DNA of 64,000 bases from [Pseudomonas] carboxydohydrogena (GCF_029030725.1 NZ_CP113162.1:804501-868500), one strand, 5' to 3'. Positions 44,395-54,202 are shown, numbered from the stretch's first letter. Numbers and translations: made by a program. The notes: generated by a model not told the origin, from the sequence alone.

Positions 44395-45131
44395 GCCTCA
44401 CCGGATTCCGGCGCCGCGGCTTTGTCGATCAGCCACCAGGTTTCGCCGCGCGCGGATTGCGCGTGCGTGGCGGGCAGATCTTCGCCCGCGAAAACGCGGG
44501 ACAGGATCGCGCGCTTGTCGTGGCCGGCAGCGAGCAGTAGCATCTCGCGGCATTGCGCGAGGCAGGGCAGCGTCAGGCTGACGCGCGGCACGAAGGGCGC
44601 GACGTGTGCTTCCGGCACGCCGACGACCCAATGCTCTGTCTCGGAGGCGGCGGGATAGCCCGGAAACAACGAGGCGGTGTGACCGTCCGGCCCGACGCCG
44701 AGCAGCACGAGGTCGAACAGCGGTGCGCCGTCCGTGCGATGGCGGGTTTGAAATTCACGCAAGGTCTGTTCGTAGGCCCGGGCGGCTTCCTCAGGCGAGG
44801 CAGCATCGATGGGGATTGCATGAATGTTCCCGGGCGGCGCGCAGCCGTCGAGGAACGCGTGGCGTGCCATGCCGATATTACTGAGGTCGTCCTCCGGCGG
44901 CACGAAGCGGTCGTCGCCGATGAACCATTGCACCCGCTGCCACGGCAATCGGTTGCGCCATTCCGGCGTCGCCAGCAATTGATAGAGCCGCTTTGGCGTG
45001 GAGCCGCCGGTAAGGCAGATCGCGGGCTCGCCGGTGTTTTCCCTGGCGCGCGCAACGACACGCTCGGCTGCCCGTTCGGCGAGGGCCACCGCGTCCCGTT
45101 CGACGATGATGCGCGGGCGGGGCATTTTCAT
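44391..45131 (-). CDS. pgl: 6-phosphogluconolactonase
   Basis: This 246-residue enzyme of the NagB/RpiA-like fold hydrolyses 6-phosphogluconolactone. Motifs are CLTGGSTPKRLYQLLA near residue 38, WFIGDDRFVPPEDDLSNIGMA and LGVGPDGHTASLFPG. It overlaps zwf, whose product makes its substrate, by four bases and is complete. Confidence 0.93.
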   Translation of the reverse strand: MKMPRPRIIVERDAVALAERAAERVVARARENTGEPAICLTGGSTPKRLYQLLATPEWRNRLPWQRVQWFIGDDRFVPPEDDLSNIGMARHAFLDGCAPPGNIHAIPIDAASPEEAARAYEQTLREFQTRHRTDGAPLFDLVLLGVGPDGHTASLFPGYPAASETEHWVVGVPEAHVAPFVPRVSLTLPCLAQCREMLLLAAGHDKRAILSRVFAGEDLPATHAQSARGETWWLIDKAAAPESGEA

Positions 45132-46654
45132 TCACCGTCGATGGCGCGCCAGCGGCGGCCGTCGCGTTCCAGCAATTCGTGCGCTTCCTCGGGACCGTCG
45201 GTGCCGGCCTGATACATCGCAAGCCCCTTGCCGCCGGCCTTCTTCCACGCATCGAGGAAAGGCTGTACCGCCGTCCATCCGGCTTCCACGCCATCGGCGC
45301 GCTGGAACAGGATGTTATCGCCGATCATGCAATCGTAGATCAGCGTCTCGTAGCCGGTATTGGGCGAAGCCTTGAAATAATCCTTGTACTTGAACTTCAT
45401 TTCCACGCCGTCGATCGTCACCTGCGGGCCCGGCACCTTGGTGTTGAATTGCAGCATGATGCCTTCGGTCGGCTCGATGCCGATGACGAGATAGTTCTGC
45501 GACAGCCGCTCCACCTCGGTGGTGCGGAACATCGAGAACGGTGCCTGCTTGAAACGGATCGCGACTTCCGTGCGCTTGGCGGCGAGCGCCTTGCCGGTGC
45601 GCAAGTAAAACGGCACGCCCGCCCAGCGCCAGTTGTCGATGGTGAGCTTCAGCGCGGCATAGGTCTCCACCGTGCTGTCGGGCGAGACATCCTGGGTCTG
45701 GCGATAATAGCCGACCTGCCGGTCGCCGATGCGGCCCGCGAGATATTGCCCGCGCACCGAATTCTTCAGCGCCTCCGCCTCGGTCTGGGTCTGGATCGCG
45801 GCGAGCGCCTCGCCTTTCTCCGAGCGCACCGAATGCGCGTCGAAGCGCGAGGGCGGCTCCATCGCCACCAGCGCCATCAACTGGAACAGATGGTTCGGAA
45901 CCATATCGCGCAGCGCGCCGGTCTGCTCGTAGAAGCTGCCGCGCGTTCCGACGTCGATGGTCTCCGACACGGTGATCTGAACATGGTCGATATGGTTGCG
46001 ATTCCAGATCGGCTCGAACATGCCGTTGGCGAAGCGCAGCACGAGAATGTTCTGCACCGTCTCTTTGCCGAGATAATGGTCGATGCGATAGATCTGATGT
46101 TCGTCGGCGAGCTTGAGAAGATCGGCGTTGAGTTGCCGGGCGGATTGCAGGTCGGTGCCGAACGGCTTTTCGATCACCAGCCGCCGCCACGCGCCGTCCT
46201 TTTCCCTGAGCAGGCCGGCGGCTCCGAGCATTTCGCTGATCGGCTTGAATGCGCTTGGCGGCACCGCAAGATAGAACAGGTGATTGGTGATGCCTTTATC
46301 CTTGCGCGCCTTCTCGAGCTGCGCCTTCAGGCTTTCGACGGATTTGGGATCGCTGGGGTCGGCGTGGATAGAGGTGATGCAGCCGAACAGTTTGTCGGCG
46401 ATCTCCTGCGTCACCGGCCGGGTGGCGTGTTTCTCGAGCGCCTTCATCAGGTCTGTCTTGAGCGCCTTGCTCTGCGTCTCGGTGCGGGTCACGCCGACGA
46501 TGCAGAACTTTTCCGGCAAGAGGCCGGATTCCTCCAGATTGTAAAGCGCGGGAATGACCAGCCGGTGGGCGAGGTCGCCGGTGACGCCGAAAATCACGAA
46601 GCAGCACGAATCCGGAATCCGCTCGCGTGCGTTCACGGTATCGGCATTCATCAT
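45128..46654 (-). CDS. zwf: glucose-6-phosphate dehydrogenase
   Basis: This 508-residue enzyme has a dinucleotide-binding FVIFGVTGDLAHRLVIPALY start, the active site RIDHYLGKETVQNILVLRFAN and EGIMLQFNTKVPG near the C-terminus. The usual GASGDL motif is altered to GVTGDL, and the K in the following GDLAxRK pattern is replaced (HRL), which is unusual but seen in some paralogues. It makes 6-phosphogluconolactone and NAD(P)H. It lies 14 bases after gnd and overlaps pgl. Confidence 0.95.
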   Translation of the reverse strand: MMNADTVNARERIPDSCCFVIFGVTGDLAHRLVIPALYNLEESGLLPEKFCIVGVTRTETQSKALKTDLMKALEKHATRPVTQEIADKLFGCITSIHADPSDPKSVESLKAQLEKARKDKGITNHLFYLAVPPSAFKPISEMLGAAGLLREKDGAWRRLVIEKPFGTDLQSARQLNADLLKLADEHQIYRIDHYLGKETVQNILVLRFANGMFEPIWNRNHIDHVQITVSETIDVGTRGSFYEQTGALRDMVPNHLFQLMALVAMEPPSRFDAHSVRSEKGEALAAIQTQTEAEALKNSVRGQYLAGRIGDRQVGYYRQTQDVSPDSTVETYAALKLTIDNWRWAGVPFYLRTGKALAAKRTEVAIRFKQAPFSMFRTTEVERLSQNYLVIGIEPTEGIMLQFNTKVPGPQVTIDGVEMKFKYKDYFKASPNTGYETLIYDCMIGDNILFQRADGVEAGWTAVQPFLDAWKKAGGKGLAMYQAGTDGPEEAHELLERDGRRWRAIDGE

Positions 46655-46668
46655 AAGGAGACTCCTGC

Positions 46669-47703
46669 TTAATCGTCTTTCGGCTTGAGCTTCTCCGGCG
46701 CCTTGGCGCGTGGCGCATCGGGATGCTGCTGCGGTTCCTTGTGGCCGCCGAAGCCCGCGCGCATCGCAGAGAGAATCTTTTCGGCGAAGGTGTGTTCCTT
46801 GCGCGAGCGGAAACGCGCGAACAAAGCGGCGGTAATCACTTCCGCCGGCACGGACTCGTCGATGGCCGCGGCGATGGTCCAGCGGCCCTCGCCGGAATCC
46901 TCGACGAAGCCGGAATATTCATCGAGCGTGTCGTTGCGCGCGAGCGCGCTTGCCGTGAGGTCGAGCAGCCATGACGAGATCACGCTGCCGCGCCGCCAGA
47001 CTTCCGCGACATCGGCGACGTTGACGTCGAAACGATGCTCGGGCGGCAACGCTTCGATATTGGCGTTCCTGAGGATGTCGAAGCCTTCGGCATAGGCCTG
47101 CATCAGCCCGTATTCGATGCCGTTATGCACCATCTTGACGAAATGCCCGGCGCCGACCGGGCCTGCGTGGATGTAGCCTTGCTCGGCACGGGGATCGCGC
47201 TTCTCGCGGCCGGGCGTGCGCGGCACGCCGCTTTCACCGGGCGCGAGCGTGGCGAAGATCGGATCGAGCCGATCGACGTTATTCTTATCGCCGCCGATCA
47301 TCATGCAGTAGCCGCGCTCATAGCCCCAGATGCCGCCGCTGGTACCGACGTCTATATAATGGATGCCCTTTTCCTTCAGCGCCTGCGCGCGGCGCACGTC
47401 GTCCTGCCAGAAGGTGTTGCCGCCATCGATGATGGTGTCGCCGCTTTGGAGGATGGAGGAGAGCGCGTGGATGGTCTCTTCTGTGATCTTGCCGGCGGGC
47501 AGCATGATCCAGACGGTGCGCGGCGCTTTCAGCTTCGCCGCGACGTCTTTTAACGAGGTGGTGGCGATGGCGCCGTGTTGCGCCAGTTCGTCCACCGCCT
47601 TCGGATTGACGTCGAACACGACGACCTCGTGCTTGCCCATTTCGATCAGGCGGCGCGTGATGTTGCCGCCCATCCGGCCGAGGCCGACAAGTCCGATCTG
47701 CAT
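46669..47703 (-). CDS. gnd: 6-phosphogluconate dehydrogenase, decarboxylating (short form)
   Basis: This 344-residue protein is of the short, YqeC-like class, well under the ~470 residues of E. coli Gnd; this class usually prefers NAD. The N-terminal [19 protein letters not shown] nucleotide site, [25 protein letters not shown] (catalytic) and [17 protein letters not shown] blocks are intact. It gives ribulose 5-phosphate. It starts 9 bases after tal-pgi; the C-terminal 35 residues are Lys/Pro/Ala-rich. Confidence 0.93.
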   Translation of the reverse strand: MQIGLVGLGRMGGNITRRLIEMGKHEVVVFDVNPKAVDELAQHGAIATTSLKDVAAKLKAPRTVWIMLPAGKITEETIHALSSILQSGDTIIDGGNTFWQDDVRRAQALKEKGIHYIDVGTSGGIWGYERGYCMMIGGDKNNVDRLDPIFATLAPGESGVPRTPGREKRDPRAEQGYIHAGPVGAGHFVKMVHNGIEYGLMQAYAEGFDILRNANIEALPPEHRFDVNVADVAEVWRRGSVISSWLLDLTASALARNDTLDEYSGFVEDSGEGRWTIAAAIDESVPAEVITAALFARFRSRKEHTFAEKILSAMRAGFGGHKEPQQHPDAPRAKAPEKLKPKDD

Positions 47704-47712
47704 GGCGTCTTC

Positions 47713-50556
47713 CTATGACAGTGCCTTGGCGACCGCGGCGTTGATGGCGACGAGACCTTTGGAAACGTCGCCCTTGATGTGAAGCCGCAACGCACGGCGG
47801 TCGCGCTCGGTCAGTACGTCGAAATCGCCGCGCGCCTGCGCTGCCTTGATGATGCCGAAGCTCGCCGTCTGGCCCGGCACCGCAAGGTCTTTCGCGTCGT
47901 CGGCGGTGATCTGCACGAACACGCCGCTGTTCGGCCCGCCCTTGTAGGCCTGTCCCGTCGAGTGCTGGAAGCGCGGACCGAAGCCGACGCAGGTCGCGAC
48001 GTGTTTGTTGTCGCGGATCGCGATGCGCGCGGTCTGAAGCGCGGCGATGTCCTTGTCGTTATGGTCGATATAGGCGAGCAGGGCGGCGTAGTCGCCGGAC
48101 TCGATGCGCGAGAAATGCGCCTTGAGCCACGAGTCCACCGTGCCGTTCGCGCCCGCCTCGCGCAGCGCTTCGGCATTGTTGCGGTCGGTATAGATCGCGA
48201 GATTGCCATCGGTGACGAGCGGTTCTTCCTGTGGCAGCGCGCCGGATTTTTCAAAGGCGGCGGTGAGCTCGCGGGTCTTGATCTTGGCGGCCTCGACGTC
48301 CGGCTGGTCGAACGGGTTGACGCCGATCACGCTGCCCGCGACCGCCGTCGCCATCTCGAAGCGGAAGAACTCCTGCCCGATATGCGCGGCATCCGTCACC
48401 GCGATGCGGATCACCGGATGACCGGCTTGTTCGAGGACTTTGAGCGAGTCTTCGCGCGAGGTGTCGCCTTTCAGCGCGAGATCGACGAACACGCGGTCGT
48501 CACCGTAGACGTCCGGCTTGCCGAGCGGCTCGTCGGCGAGCGGGATCAGCGCGCGGCCGTTCTTGCCGGTGGATTCGGCGATCAATTGTTCGGTCCACGC
48601 GCCGAAATCCGCGATCTGCGATGAGGCCGACAGCGTGACCTTGTCGCGGCCCGCGCGTGCGGCGGCACCAAGGGCGAGGCCGAGCTGGATGCCGGGATTC
48701 TCGTGCGGCGGCACGTCCGCGCCGCAGGCATGCGCCATCGCGCCCGCCGCTGCGAGAAGTTTTCCAATATCGATACCCGCCGCCGCCGCAGGTACGAGGC
48801 CGAACGGCGAGATCACCGAATAGCGGCCGCCGATGCTCGGCTCGCCATGGAAGACGTGGATAAAATTGCGCTGCCGCGCCACTTTCTCCAGCGACGAACC
48901 GGGGTCGGTGACGGCGACGAAGTGCACGCCGGGCTTCTGGCCGCTGACTTTCTCCACGCGCGCGAAGAAATAATCCATCAGCGCGTTCGGCTCGGTGGTG
49001 CCGCCGGATTTGCTGGAGACGATGAACAGCGTGCGGGTGAGGTTGATGGATTTCTCGACGCGCCGTACCTGCGCGGGATCGGTGGAATCGAGGATGTGCA
49101 GCTTCGGGAAACCCTTCGCCTGCTTGAAGGTGGTGGCGAGCACTTCAGGCCCGAGGCTCGATCCGCCCATGCCGAGCACCACGGCGTCGGTGAATTTCGC
49201 GCGCTTCACGGCGTCGGCGAAGCGCTGGTAGAGCTTGAGCGAATTATGCTCGCGTTCGACGGCATCGAGCCAGCCGAGCCATTTGGCCTCATCATGGTTG
49301 GTCCAGACCGAGGCGTCGCGCTTCCACAGCCTCCGTCCCTTGCCCTCGGCGCGCCAGTCGTCGGTCAGCGCCTTGGTGGAACGGGTGAGGTCGTCCCCGA
49401 GCGCGAGCGCCTGCGTGTCGATCTTCGCGCCCAGCATCCGCGCGCGCTTGGAGGCGACCGCGCCGAGCAACTGGTCGGCGGCTTCCGAGAACAGCCGCAC
49501 GCCGTCTTCCACCAGATGATCGGTGATGGCGTCGAGCGAGATGCCGGCGAGCCGCAGGCCAGACAGGATTCCCTCGGCCTCGTTGACGTTCTCCTCCAGC
49601 GTGTCGCGCACCTTGCCGTGGTCTCGGAAAGCGTCGAGCGTCGCCGGCGGCACGGTGTTGACCGTATCCCTGCCGATCAATTCCTCGACATAGAGCACGT
49701 CGCTGTAAGCCTTGTTCTTGGTGCCGGTCGAGGCCCAGAGCAGGCGCTGCACGCGCGCGCCTTTCGCTTCCAGCGCCTTCCAGCGGTCGGTGGCGATGAC
49801 CTTCTTGTAGTGCTGATAGGCGAGCTTGGCGTTGGCGACCGCAACCTTGCCTTTCAGCGCGGCCAACTGCGCCTTGCGGTCGTCGTCGTTGGCGGCGGCG
49901 ATCTTGTCGTCAAGCTGCCGGTCCACGGCGGTGTCGATGCGGGACACGAAGAACGAGGCGACGCTCGCAACCTTCGAGAGATCGCCGCCGGTCGCGGCGA
50001 ATTTCTCCAACCCCGAGATGTAGGCTTCCAGCACGTCGGCATAGACCTTCTGCGAGAACAGCAGCGTAATGTTGATGCTCAGCCCTTCGGCGGTGAGTTG
50101 TTCGATCGCGGGCAGGCCCTCGCTTGTGCCCGGCACCTTCACCATCAGGTTCTTGCGGCCGACCGCCTTCCACAGCCGTCGCGCCTCCTGGAGCGTGCCC
50201 TCGGTGTCGCGGGCGAGATAGGGCGAGACTTCGAGGCTGACGTAGCCGTCATGGCCGTGCAGTTCGTCATAGACCGGCCGCAGAACGTCGGCGGCGTTCT
50301 GGATATCCTCGATGGCGACGGATTCATAAAGATCGATCACCGAGCGGTCGCCGCCCTTCAGGAGCTTCGCGAAGGCTGCGTCGTATTCGTCGCCAGTGCC
50401 GATGGCTTTCTCGAAAATCGAGGGATTGGAGGTGACGCCGCGTATGCCGTCGCGCTCAACCATGGCTTTCAATTCGCCCTTGGCGATGAAGCCGCGCGCG
50501 AGGAAATCGAGCCAGATCGACTGGCCATGGGTCTGCAATTCTTTGAGAGGATTCAT
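47713..50556 (-). CDS. tal-pgi: bifunctional transaldolase / glucose-6-phosphate isomerase
   Basis: This 947-residue fusion has two complete enzymes. Residues about 1-365 are transaldolase (ARGFIAKGELKAMVERDGIRGVTSNPSIFEKAI; Schiff-base region NLMVKVPGTSEGLPAIEQL). Residues about 370-947 are phosphoglucose isomerase (LGMGGSSLGPEVLATTFKQ; VSSKSGGTTEPNALMDYFF). Both domains keep their active-site motifs, and no frameshift is seen. It would connect the non-oxidative pathway with fructose/glucose 6-phosphate interconversion. It overlaps tkt by four bases. Confidence 0.95.
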   Translation of the reverse strand: MNPLKELQTHGQSIWLDFLARGFIAKGELKAMVERDGIRGVTSNPSIFEKAIGTGDEYDAAFAKLLKGGDRSVIDLYESVAIEDIQNAADVLRPVYDELHGHDGYVSLEVSPYLARDTEGTLQEARRLWKAVGRKNLMVKVPGTSEGLPAIEQLTAEGLSINITLLFSQKVYADVLEAYISGLEKFAATGGDLSKVASVASFFVSRIDTAVDRQLDDKIAAANDDDRKAQLAALKGKVAVANAKLAYQHYKKVIATDRWKALEAKGARVQRLLWASTGTKNKAYSDVLYVEELIGRDTVNTVPPATLDAFRDHGKVRDTLEENVNEAEGILSGLRLAGISLDAITDHLVEDGVRLFSEAADQLLGAVASKRARMLGAKIDTQALALGDDLTRSTKALTDDWRAEGKGRRLWKRDASVWTNHDEAKWLGWLDAVEREHNSLKLYQRFADAVKRAKFTDAVVLGMGGSSLGPEVLATTFKQAKGFPKLHILDSTDPAQVRRVEKSINLTRTLFIVSSKSGGTTEPNALMDYFFARVEKVSGQKPGVHFVAVTDPGSSLEKVARQRNFIHVFHGEPSIGGRYSVISPFGLVPAAAAGIDIGKLLAAAGAMAHACGADVPPHENPGIQLGLALGAAARAGRDKVTLSASSQIADFGAWTEQLIAESTGKNGRALIPLADEPLGKPDVYGDDRVFVDLALKGDTSREDSLKVLEQAGHPVIRIAVTDAAHIGQEFFRFEMATAVAGSVIGVNPFDQPDVEAAKIKTRELTAAFEKSGALPQEEPLVTDGNLAIYTDRNNAEALREAGANGTVDSWLKAHFSRIESGDYAALLAYIDHNDKDIAALQTARIAIRDNKHVATCVGFGPRFQHSTGQAYKGGPNSGVFVQITADDAKDLAVPGQTASFGIIKAAQARGDFDVLTERDRRALRLHIKGDVSKGLVAINAAVAKALS

Positions 50557-52646
50557 GATGCCTTGTTCTGTTCGATTTGACGCAATGCCGCTTCGACAAC
50601 CTTATCCGGTGTGAAGCCGAATTTCTTCAACAGATCCTTCAGCGGCGCCGAGGCACCGAAAGTATGCATACCGATGATGGCGCCGGAAGGGCCTGCGTAA
50701 CGATCCCAGCCGATAGTTGAGCCTTGCTCCACTGCCACCCGCGCGGTGATATGCGGGGGCAGTACGGTGTCGCGGTAGGTTTTGTCCTGTTTCTCGAACA
50801 AATCCCATGACGGCATGCTGACCACGCGGGCACGGATGCCGCGGGATTTCAGCTCCTCAAAAGCTGCGACGCACAATTGCACCTCGCTGCCGGTACCGAT
50901 CAGGATCACCTGCGGCTCGCCATCGCCATCCGCCATGATATATGCGCCGCGCGCGAGACCGGAGGCGGGAGCGTATTTGCCCCGGTCGAAAATTGGCAGC
51001 GCCTGGCGGCTGAGGATCAATGCGGCGGGTTCGTCCTTGAGGCTGAAGATCACTTTATACGCCTCGCGCACCTCGTTGGCGTCGGCCGGGCGCAGCGTGA
51101 CGAGGCCCGGAATGGCGCGCAGGCTCGCCAGTTGCTCGACCGGCTGATGGGTCGGGCCGTCTTCGCCGACGCCGATGGAGTCATGGGTGAAGACGTGGAA
51201 GACCGGCAACCGCATCAACGCGGCGAGACGGATCGGCGGCCGCATATAGTCCGAGAAGATCAGGAAGGTCGCGCCAAAAGCGCGCAGATGGCACAGACCC
51301 ATGCCGTTGACGATGGCACCCATGCCGTGCTCGCGAATGCCGAAATGCATGTTGCGCCCGCCGGGCGTGGCCTTCTCCAGCGCGGTCATGCCTTCGCTGG
51401 TCAGCTTGGTCTTGGTCGATGGCGCGAGGTCGGCGGCGCCTCCCAGTACCCAGGGCAATTCCTCGGCGATGGCGTTGAGCACCTTGCCGGACGCTTCGCG
51501 GGTGGCAATGCTTTTCGTATCGGGCTTGAACACGGGCAGGGTGCTGGCCCAGTTCTCCGGCAACTCATGCTTCAGGCCGCGTTCGATCTGGCTTGCCTGA
51601 TGGGAGTATTCCCTGGCGTAATTCCGGAAATTCTTGTCCCACGCCGCGCGTGCCGCCGCGCCGCGCTGGCCGATGCCGCTATGGAAGCGTTCGCGCACGC
51701 CGTCCGGCACGTAGAAGTCCTTGTCCTGCGGAAAGCCGAGAAAGGCCTTGGTCTTTTTGATTTCTTCCGCACCAAGCGGATCGCTGTGGATTTTCGAGGT
51801 GCCCTGCAAGTCCGGCGCGCCGTAGCCGATCACGCTGTTGACGATGATGAGGGTGGGGCGGCCCTTGGTCTCGCGGAATTCCTCCAGCGCGGCGCGGATG
51901 CGCTCGCAGTCGTTGGCGTCCGTGACATGGGTGACGTGCCAGCCATAGCCGCGAAACCGCTCCGCGACGTTTTCATCGAACGCGAGTTCGGTGTGGCCTT
52001 CGATGGTGACGGTGTTGCTGTCGTAGATCCAGCACAGATTATCCAATCCAAGGTGCCCCGCGAGAGAAGCGGCCTCCGAGGCGACACCTTCCATCAGGTC
52101 GCCGTCGCTACAGATGGTATAGACGTTGAAATCGAAAACCGTGTGCCCCGGTTTGTTGTAGTGCGCGCCCAGCCAGCGCGAGGCGATGGCCATGCCGACG
52201 CTGTTGCCGCAGCCCTGACCGAGCGGCCCAGTGGTGGTCTCGACGCCGGTGGTGTGGCTGTATTCCGGATGGCCCGGCGTCACGCTGTCGATCTGGCGGA
52301 AATGCTCGATGTCGTCGAGCGTCACCGCTTCCGCGCTCGTGACCTTGCCGTCCTTTACCCGCCTGATGCCGGACAGATGGATCAGCGAGTACAGCAGCAT
52401 CGAGGCATGGCCGCACGACAGCACGAAGCGGTCGCGGTTCGGCCACAGCGGATCGGCGGGATCGTAGCGCAACACCTCCTGCCACAGCGTGTAGGCAACG
52501 GCCGCCAGCCCCATCGGCGCGCCGGCATGGCCCGAATTGGCTTTCTGCACGGCGTCGATGGTGAGAGTGCGGATGGTGTTGATACAGAGCTGATCGATGC
52601 CGGTTTGATGGGCGGTATCACCCGGTGTCGAGCGCGGAGCATCCAT
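50553..52646 (-). CDS. tkt: transketolase
   Basis: This 697-residue thiamine-diphosphate enzyme has an N-terminal GHAGAPMGLAAVAYTLW, the ThDP/Mg motif CSDGDLMEGVASEAASLAGH, and a pyrimidine domain with the catalytic Glu in NMHFGIREHGMGAIVNGM. Its length is normal. It is the first gene of the operon, and the preceding 158 bases must hold the promoter. Paired with tal-pgi it completes the non-oxidative pentose phosphate path. It might also serve a Calvin cycle, but no other cbb gene is here. Confidence 0.95.
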   Translation of the reverse strand: MDAPRSTPGDTAHQTGIDQLCINTIRTLTIDAVQKANSGHAGAPMGLAAVAYTLWQEVLRYDPADPLWPNRDRFVLSCGHASMLLYSLIHLSGIRRVKDGKVTSAEAVTLDDIEHFRQIDSVTPGHPEYSHTTGVETTTGPLGQGCGNSVGMAIASRWLGAHYNKPGHTVFDFNVYTICSDGDLMEGVASEAASLAGHLGLDNLCWIYDSNTVTIEGHTELAFDENVAERFRGYGWHVTHVTDANDCERIRAALEEFRETKGRPTLIIVNSVIGYGAPDLQGTSKIHSDPLGAEEIKKTKAFLGFPQDKDFYVPDGVRERFHSGIGQRGAAARAAWDKNFRNYAREYSHQASQIERGLKHELPENWASTLPVFKPDTKSIATREASGKVLNAIAEELPWVLGGAADLAPSTKTKLTSEGMTALEKATPGGRNMHFGIREHGMGAIVNGMGLCHLRAFGATFLIFSDYMRPPIRLAALMRLPVFHVFTHDSIGVGEDGPTHQPVEQLASLRAIPGLVTLRPADANEVREAYKVIFSLKDEPAALILSRQALPIFDRGKYAPASGLARGAYIMADGDGEPQVILIGTGSEVQLCVAAFEELKSRGIRARVVSMPSWDLFEKQDKTYRDTVLPPHITARVAVEQGSTIGWDRYAGPSGAIIGMHTFGASAPLKDLLKKFGFTPDKVVEAALRQIEQNKAS

Positions 52647-52804
52647 TGGAATTTTCCCGGCGGCTGAAAGTTAAATCCTGCGCCCCGTGCCCCGGTGGCA
52701 AAGCTATAATGCTAATAAAACGGACGTAAGACGGGATGGTTCCCCTTTCGGGCGGTATCGCGCCGTCGTGAAGATGCGCCTATGATGAGGCAATGGAGGC
52801 GCGC

Positions 52805-52891
52805 ATGAGAGTGGCGATAGGTGTGGTGATCGGGTTGGCGATCGGCTATCTCGCGATGTATTATTTCAAAAGCGGACATTTGCCGTTCTGA
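52805..52891 (+). CDS. possible 28-residue single-helix membrane peptide
   Basis: A short frame starting at an ATG with GGAGG five bases upstream encodes MRVAIGVVIGLAIGYLAMYY plus a polar tail ending in PF. The first 20 residues form one membrane helix with Gly-xxx-Gly spacing. An in-frame ATG four codons earlier is possible. It lies between tkt (divergent) and the DUF3297 gene on the same strand. The good ribosome site supports translation; no homologue was recalled. Confidence 0.45.
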   Translation: MRVAIGVVIGLAIGYLAMYYFKSGHLPF

Positions 52892-52961
52892 TCGTCTGAT
52901 GACGGACGGCAGCGCATGAGCGCATGGCAGGCATGCCTGCGGCGACAATTAAAGGATGATG

Positions 52962-53198
52962 ATGAGCAATGAATTGCCCGACCGTCTTTCGGTCGATCCC
53001 AACAGCCCGTTCTACGACGAGAAGGTTTTGTCGCGCGATATCGGCATCCGCTTCAAGGGCGTCGAGAAAACCAATGTCGAGGAATATTGCGTCAGCGAGG
53101 GCTGGGTGCGGATGAGCGTCGGCTCGGCGAAGGATCGCCACGGCAATCCGATCACCATGAAATTTTCCGGCACTGTCGAGCCGTATTTCAAGAGCTGA
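52962..53198 (+). CDS. DUF3297 family protein
   Basis: This 78-residue protein has the DUF3297 pattern: LPDRLSVDPNSPFYDEKVLSRDIGIRFKG, NVEEYCVSEGWVRMSVGSAKDRHGNP and a TVEPYF end. The function is unknown; the family occurs widely in Proteobacteria. Three overlapping ATGs exist at 52956, 52959 and 52962, and the last fits best with AAAGGA. A convergent dehalogenase gene begins its stop immediately after this stop. Confidence 0.85.
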   Translation: MSNELPDRLSVDPNSPFYDEKVLSRDIGIRFKGVEKTNVEEYCVSEGWVRMSVGSAKDRHGNPITMKFSGTVEPYFKS

Positions 53199-53936
53199 TT
53201 ATTGTCCGACGAGCTTCGGCAGGTCGGACAATGCGCGGATGCGGTGATCCGGCAGGAATCCAAGTTCGTCCATCTGCGTTCGCACGGCCTTGAACATGGT
53301 GACGGGAGCTACCGGCGCGCCGGGCTTGATCTCGGCGGCCATCGCCTGCGGCGTGACGCGTTCGATCCATGCGACGTTGAGGCCGAAGGATTTCGCGCCC
53401 GCCACGTCGAACGGATTTGACGAGACGAACATCACCTCGGCCGGTTTCACGCCGAGTTTTTTCTCGATCAGCGTGTAGGCCTGCGGCGCGGGCTTGAAGA
53501 TGCGCTCGCTGTCGATGCTGATGGTGGCGTCGAGCACCCGGTTGAGGCCGGTGTTCGTCACCAGATCGTTGAGCATTTGGCTGCTGCCATTCGACAGGAT
53601 CGCGAGCTTGTGGCCTTTCAGGGCCGCGAGTGCTGCCTTCGCGTCCGGATACAGGTCGAGGTGGACGTATTTGTCCATGATGCGCTCGAACACGGCCTCG
53701 CTGTAGGTGAGGCCGAGCAGCTTCAGCGAATAGACGAGCGATTCCCGCGTCACCACCGAGAAATCTTCGTAGCGCTGCATCATGCTGCGCTGCCAGGTGT
53801 ATTCGAGTTGCTTCATCCGCCAGACCTGCGTGATGAAGTCGCTATGGCCGGGGAAAGCCTCCTCGGTGACCGTTGCGACCGACTGGATGTCGTAGAGCGT
53901 GCCGTAGGCATCGAACACGAAGGCCTTGATGGTCAT
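53199..53936 (-). CDS. L-2-haloacid dehalogenase type II (HAD family)
   Basis: This 245-residue enzyme has the nucleophile Asp at residue 9 in FVFDAYGTLYD. The RMKQLEYTWQRSMM helix and the LSNGSSQMLNDLV loop are typical of haloacid dehalogenases. The SSNPFDVAGAKSFGLNVAWIER stretch supplies the Asn/Asp that hold the chloride site. It would convert S-2-haloacids to R-2-hydroxyacids, but many such annotations are untested. The repeat cluster at 54.1 kb lies upstream of it. Confidence 0.88.
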   Translation of the reverse strand: MTIKAFVFDAYGTLYDIQSVATVTEEAFPGHSDFITQVWRMKQLEYTWQRSMMQRYEDFSVVTRESLVYSLKLLGLTYSEAVFERIMDKYVHLDLYPDAKAALAALKGHKLAILSNGSSQMLNDLVTNTGLNRVLDATISIDSERIFKPAPQAYTLIEKKLGVKPAEVMFVSSNPFDVAGAKSFGLNVAWIERVTPQAMAAEIKPGAPVAPVTMFKAVRTQMDELGFLPDHRIRALSDLPKLVGQ

Positions 53937-54089
53937 GGGCAGTCCATTTTTGCAAAGGGTGATAGCGAACCTGAAAACGCGCGAGGGATCAGGTGCTCGT
54001 CTCAGTCGCGAGGGACGCAGACCATGACAAAAACCGCGACACGTCGCAAACGAATGGGGGCGGTAAAATCGGGTGGACCTCTCTTGATG

Positions 54090-54202
54090 TCGTTCCCGCC
54101 TGCGCGGGGACGACGCCCTTGCGCGTCATTGCGAGGAGCGAAAGCGACGAAGCAATCCAGCGGATGGAACGTCTGGATTGCTTCGCTTCGCTCGCAATGA
54201 CG
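54090..54202. repeat. intergenic palindromic repeat cluster
   Basis: Two structures adjoin. GTCG-TTCCCGC-CTGC-GCGGGGA-CGAC (54090-54116) is a hairpin. A larger inverted repeat follows, with a left arm from 54124 (CGTCATTGCGAG ... CAATCCAG) and a right arm to 54202 (CTGGATTG ... CTCGCAATGACG), with GAGCGA/TCGCTT and GAAG/CTTC inner steps. Such 'GTCATTGCGAGGAGCGAAGCGACGAAGCAATCCAG' type elements recur in intergenic DNA of many Proteobacteria. They may stabilise or terminate transcripts. Confidence 0.8.

Noticed and set aside
45128-46654. Altered GVTGDL/HRL motif in Zwf as a sign of inactivity
   Set aside because: The catalytic RIDHYLGKE block and the rest of the protein are intact, and the gene lies in a functional operon; the change is more likely a cofactor-preference variant.
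48703-50580. Open frame of 625 codons antisense to tal-pgi
   Set aside because: Same cause; the composition is Arg/Ala-rich and without domains, and tal-pgi has intact motifs throughout.
50877-52667. Open frame of 596 codons antisense to tkt
   Set aside because: Shadow of the transketolase gene; no recognisable domain.
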